Shown piece after piece: positions 63,081 through 64,000 of a stretch of 64,000 bases of DNA. The translations under genes and the position numbers were made by a program. The notes under the pieces were generated by a model. That model worked only from the letters and a program-made list of their open reading frames with translations. It ran no database searches and had not been told where the DNA came from. Origin of the DNA: Methylibium rhizosphaerae (GTDB taxonomy: Bacteria; Pseudomonadota; Gammaproteobacteria; Burkholderiales; Burkholderiaceae_C); NCBI RefSeq assembly GCF_006386545.1, contig NZ_SWAR01000034.1, positions 1 through 64,000 of the forward strand, given 5' to 3'. Positions within the stretch are counted from its first letter, which is position 1; each line of letters starts with the position of its first letter.

Positions 63081-64000
63081 ATGACGGATCGCCGAAACGC
63101 CCTCACCCCCGAAGCCCTGACCATGGTGGACATGATCGCGCGCACCGGCAGCTTTGCCGCGGCCGCCCGCGAACTCGGCAAGGTGCCGTCCGCCCTGACG
63201 TACAGCGTGCGCCAGCTCGAAGACGCGCTCGACGTGCTGCTGTTCGACCGCCGCTCGCGCCAGGCCCAGCTCACCGAGGCCGGCCGCGAGCTGCTCAACG
63301 AAGGCCGGCGCCTGCTGCAGGAGATCGACGCGGTGGCCAACCGGGTCAAGCGCGTGGCCACCGGCTGGGAAACGCAGCTCACGCTGGCGGTGGACAACGT
63401 GATCGCCCCGCGCGCGCTGTTCGACCTCACGGCGGCGTTCTACGAGATCCGCCCCGAAGGCAGCAACCAGGCCGGCCCGCCCACGCGCCTGAAGTTCCGC
63501 AACGAGGTGCTGTCCGGCACCTGGGAGGCCCTGCTCTCCGGCGAGGCCGACATCGCCATCGGCACCGGCGACCACACGCCGGCCCCGTCGGTGCACTGCG
63601 AAACGCTCGGGCCCATCCAGTTCGTGTTCGTGGTGGCGCCGCACCACCCGCTGGCCGCAGTGAAGGAGCCGCTGTCGCCGACCGTGATCGCCGCGCACCG
63701 CATCGTGGCGGTGGCCGACACCGCGCGGGACCTCGCGCCCATCACCGTGGGCGTGCTGCCCGGCCAGGACGTGCTCACCGTCCCCTCGATGGCAGCCAAG
63801 CTGGAGGCACTGCTGCGCGCGCTGGGCTGCGGCTCGCTGCCCGAGCCGCTGGTGCGCCGGCATGTCGAGGCCGGCCGGCTGGTGCAGAAGGAGACCGAAG
63901 TCGAGCGTCCTGCCTTCCGGCTCAACTACGCCTGGCGCAACACCGGGCAGCGGCCCGGCCTGGCCCTCGCGTGGTGGCTCAGCCAGCTCGAAAGCCCGGC
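63081..64000 (+). CDS. LysR-family regulator, 3' end beyond the window
   Basis: From ATG 63081 the frame is open to the window end, giving 306 residues of a protein probably only slightly longer. The N-terminal helix-turn-helix is TPEALTMVDMIARTGSFAAA and LGKVPSALTYSVRQLEDALD. The substrate-binding domain spans about 90-300 and ends in sight of AWWLSQLES. The gene diverges from pirin-FMN reductase, as with quinone-sensing LysR proteins such as YhaJ, so it is the likely regulator of that pair. Confidence 0.9.
   Translation, partial: MTDRRNALTPEALTMVDMIARTGSFAAAARELGKVPSALTYSVRQLEDALDVLLFDRRSRQAQLTEAGRELLNEGRRLLQEIDAVANRVKRVATGWETQLTLAVDNVIAPRALFDLTAAFYEIRPEGSNQAGPPTRLKFRNEVLSGTWEALLSGEADIAIGTGDHTPAPSVHCETLGPIQFVFVVAPHHPLAAVKEPLSPTVIAAHRIVAVADTARDLAPITVGVLPGQDVLTVPSMAAKLEALLRALGCGSLPEPLVRRHVEAGRLVQKETEVERPAFRLNYAWRNTGQRPGLALAWWLSQLESP

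Noticed and set aside
1-64000. tRNA, rRNA, insertion sequences, prophage or integron
   Set aside because: Reading the gaps showed no tRNA-like cloverleaf, rRNA sequence, transposase, integrase or terminal repeats.

Overview
The window is a GC-rich, densely packed bacterial chromosome segment. Gene content and order point to a betaproteobacterium of the order Burkholderiales. Supporting signs are polA next to a DUF2782 gene and thrB, a BPSS1780-type membrane protein, AlgZ/AlgR beside argH, FolE2, an xseB-ispA-dxs operon, and short GC palindromes between convergent genes. I see no rRNA, tRNA, insertion sequence, prophage or CRISPR array. Most long antisense frames are GC shadows of real genes.

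Layout. 1-6.9 kb: the end of a TRAP permease, a lone GspE/PilB-type ATPase, UDP-glucose dehydrogenase (ugd) with its start codon in a strong hairpin, and an AcoR-like regulator lacking the sigma-54 contact loop. 6.9-9.2 kb: divergent SenA/EgtB-like enzyme and SelD, a probable selenoneine module without SenB nearby. 9.3-13.3 kb: folE2 and xseB-ispA-dxs. 13.5-17.1 kb: Rieske oxygenase, EamA transporter, rhodanese, universal stress protein. 17.1-23 kb: AlgR/AlgZ, argH, an esterase and a SUMF1-fold protein. 23-27 kb: alaC, GFA and VOC proteins, and dinB with a LexA box. 27-34 kb: many small regulator-target pairs (two TetR, two LysR), a cupredoxin-like protein with an apparent DUF3034 remnant in front of it, and an alpha-hydroxy-acid oxidase. 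34-44.7 kb: ZIP transporter, ppx, hemerythrin, sixA, ppk1, a glycosyltransferase, a PlcP-like phosphoesterase and polA. 44.7-52.8 kb: DUF2782, thrB, BPSS1780, a FecR-domain protein, phoX and uvrD. 52.8-64 kb: guaC, a helix-hairpin-helix protein, patatin, a secreted protein, dnaE, VOC, trhO, DUF599, an FMN reductase, pirin and a LysR gene cut by the window end.

The strongest theme is phosphate physiology. PlcP-like phosphoesterase and GT4 glycosyltransferase genes overlap by 4 bp, the arrangement known for phosphate-starvation lipid remodelling, in which phospholipid is cleaved to diacylglycerol and then glycosylated. Next come ppk1 and sixA on the same strand, with ppx facing them. PhoB-box-like repeats with 11-bp periodicity lie before phoX, inside the 3' end of the glycosyltransferase gene just before ppk1, and, more weakly, before plcP. 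Together these suggest a Pho-controlled block for membrane-lipid replacement, polyphosphate storage and phosphoester scavenging. The second theme is selenium: selD diverges from an EgtB-like gene that is best read as selenoneine synthase.

All functional calls come from sequence motifs and gene order recognised by eye; no database search or computation was run.
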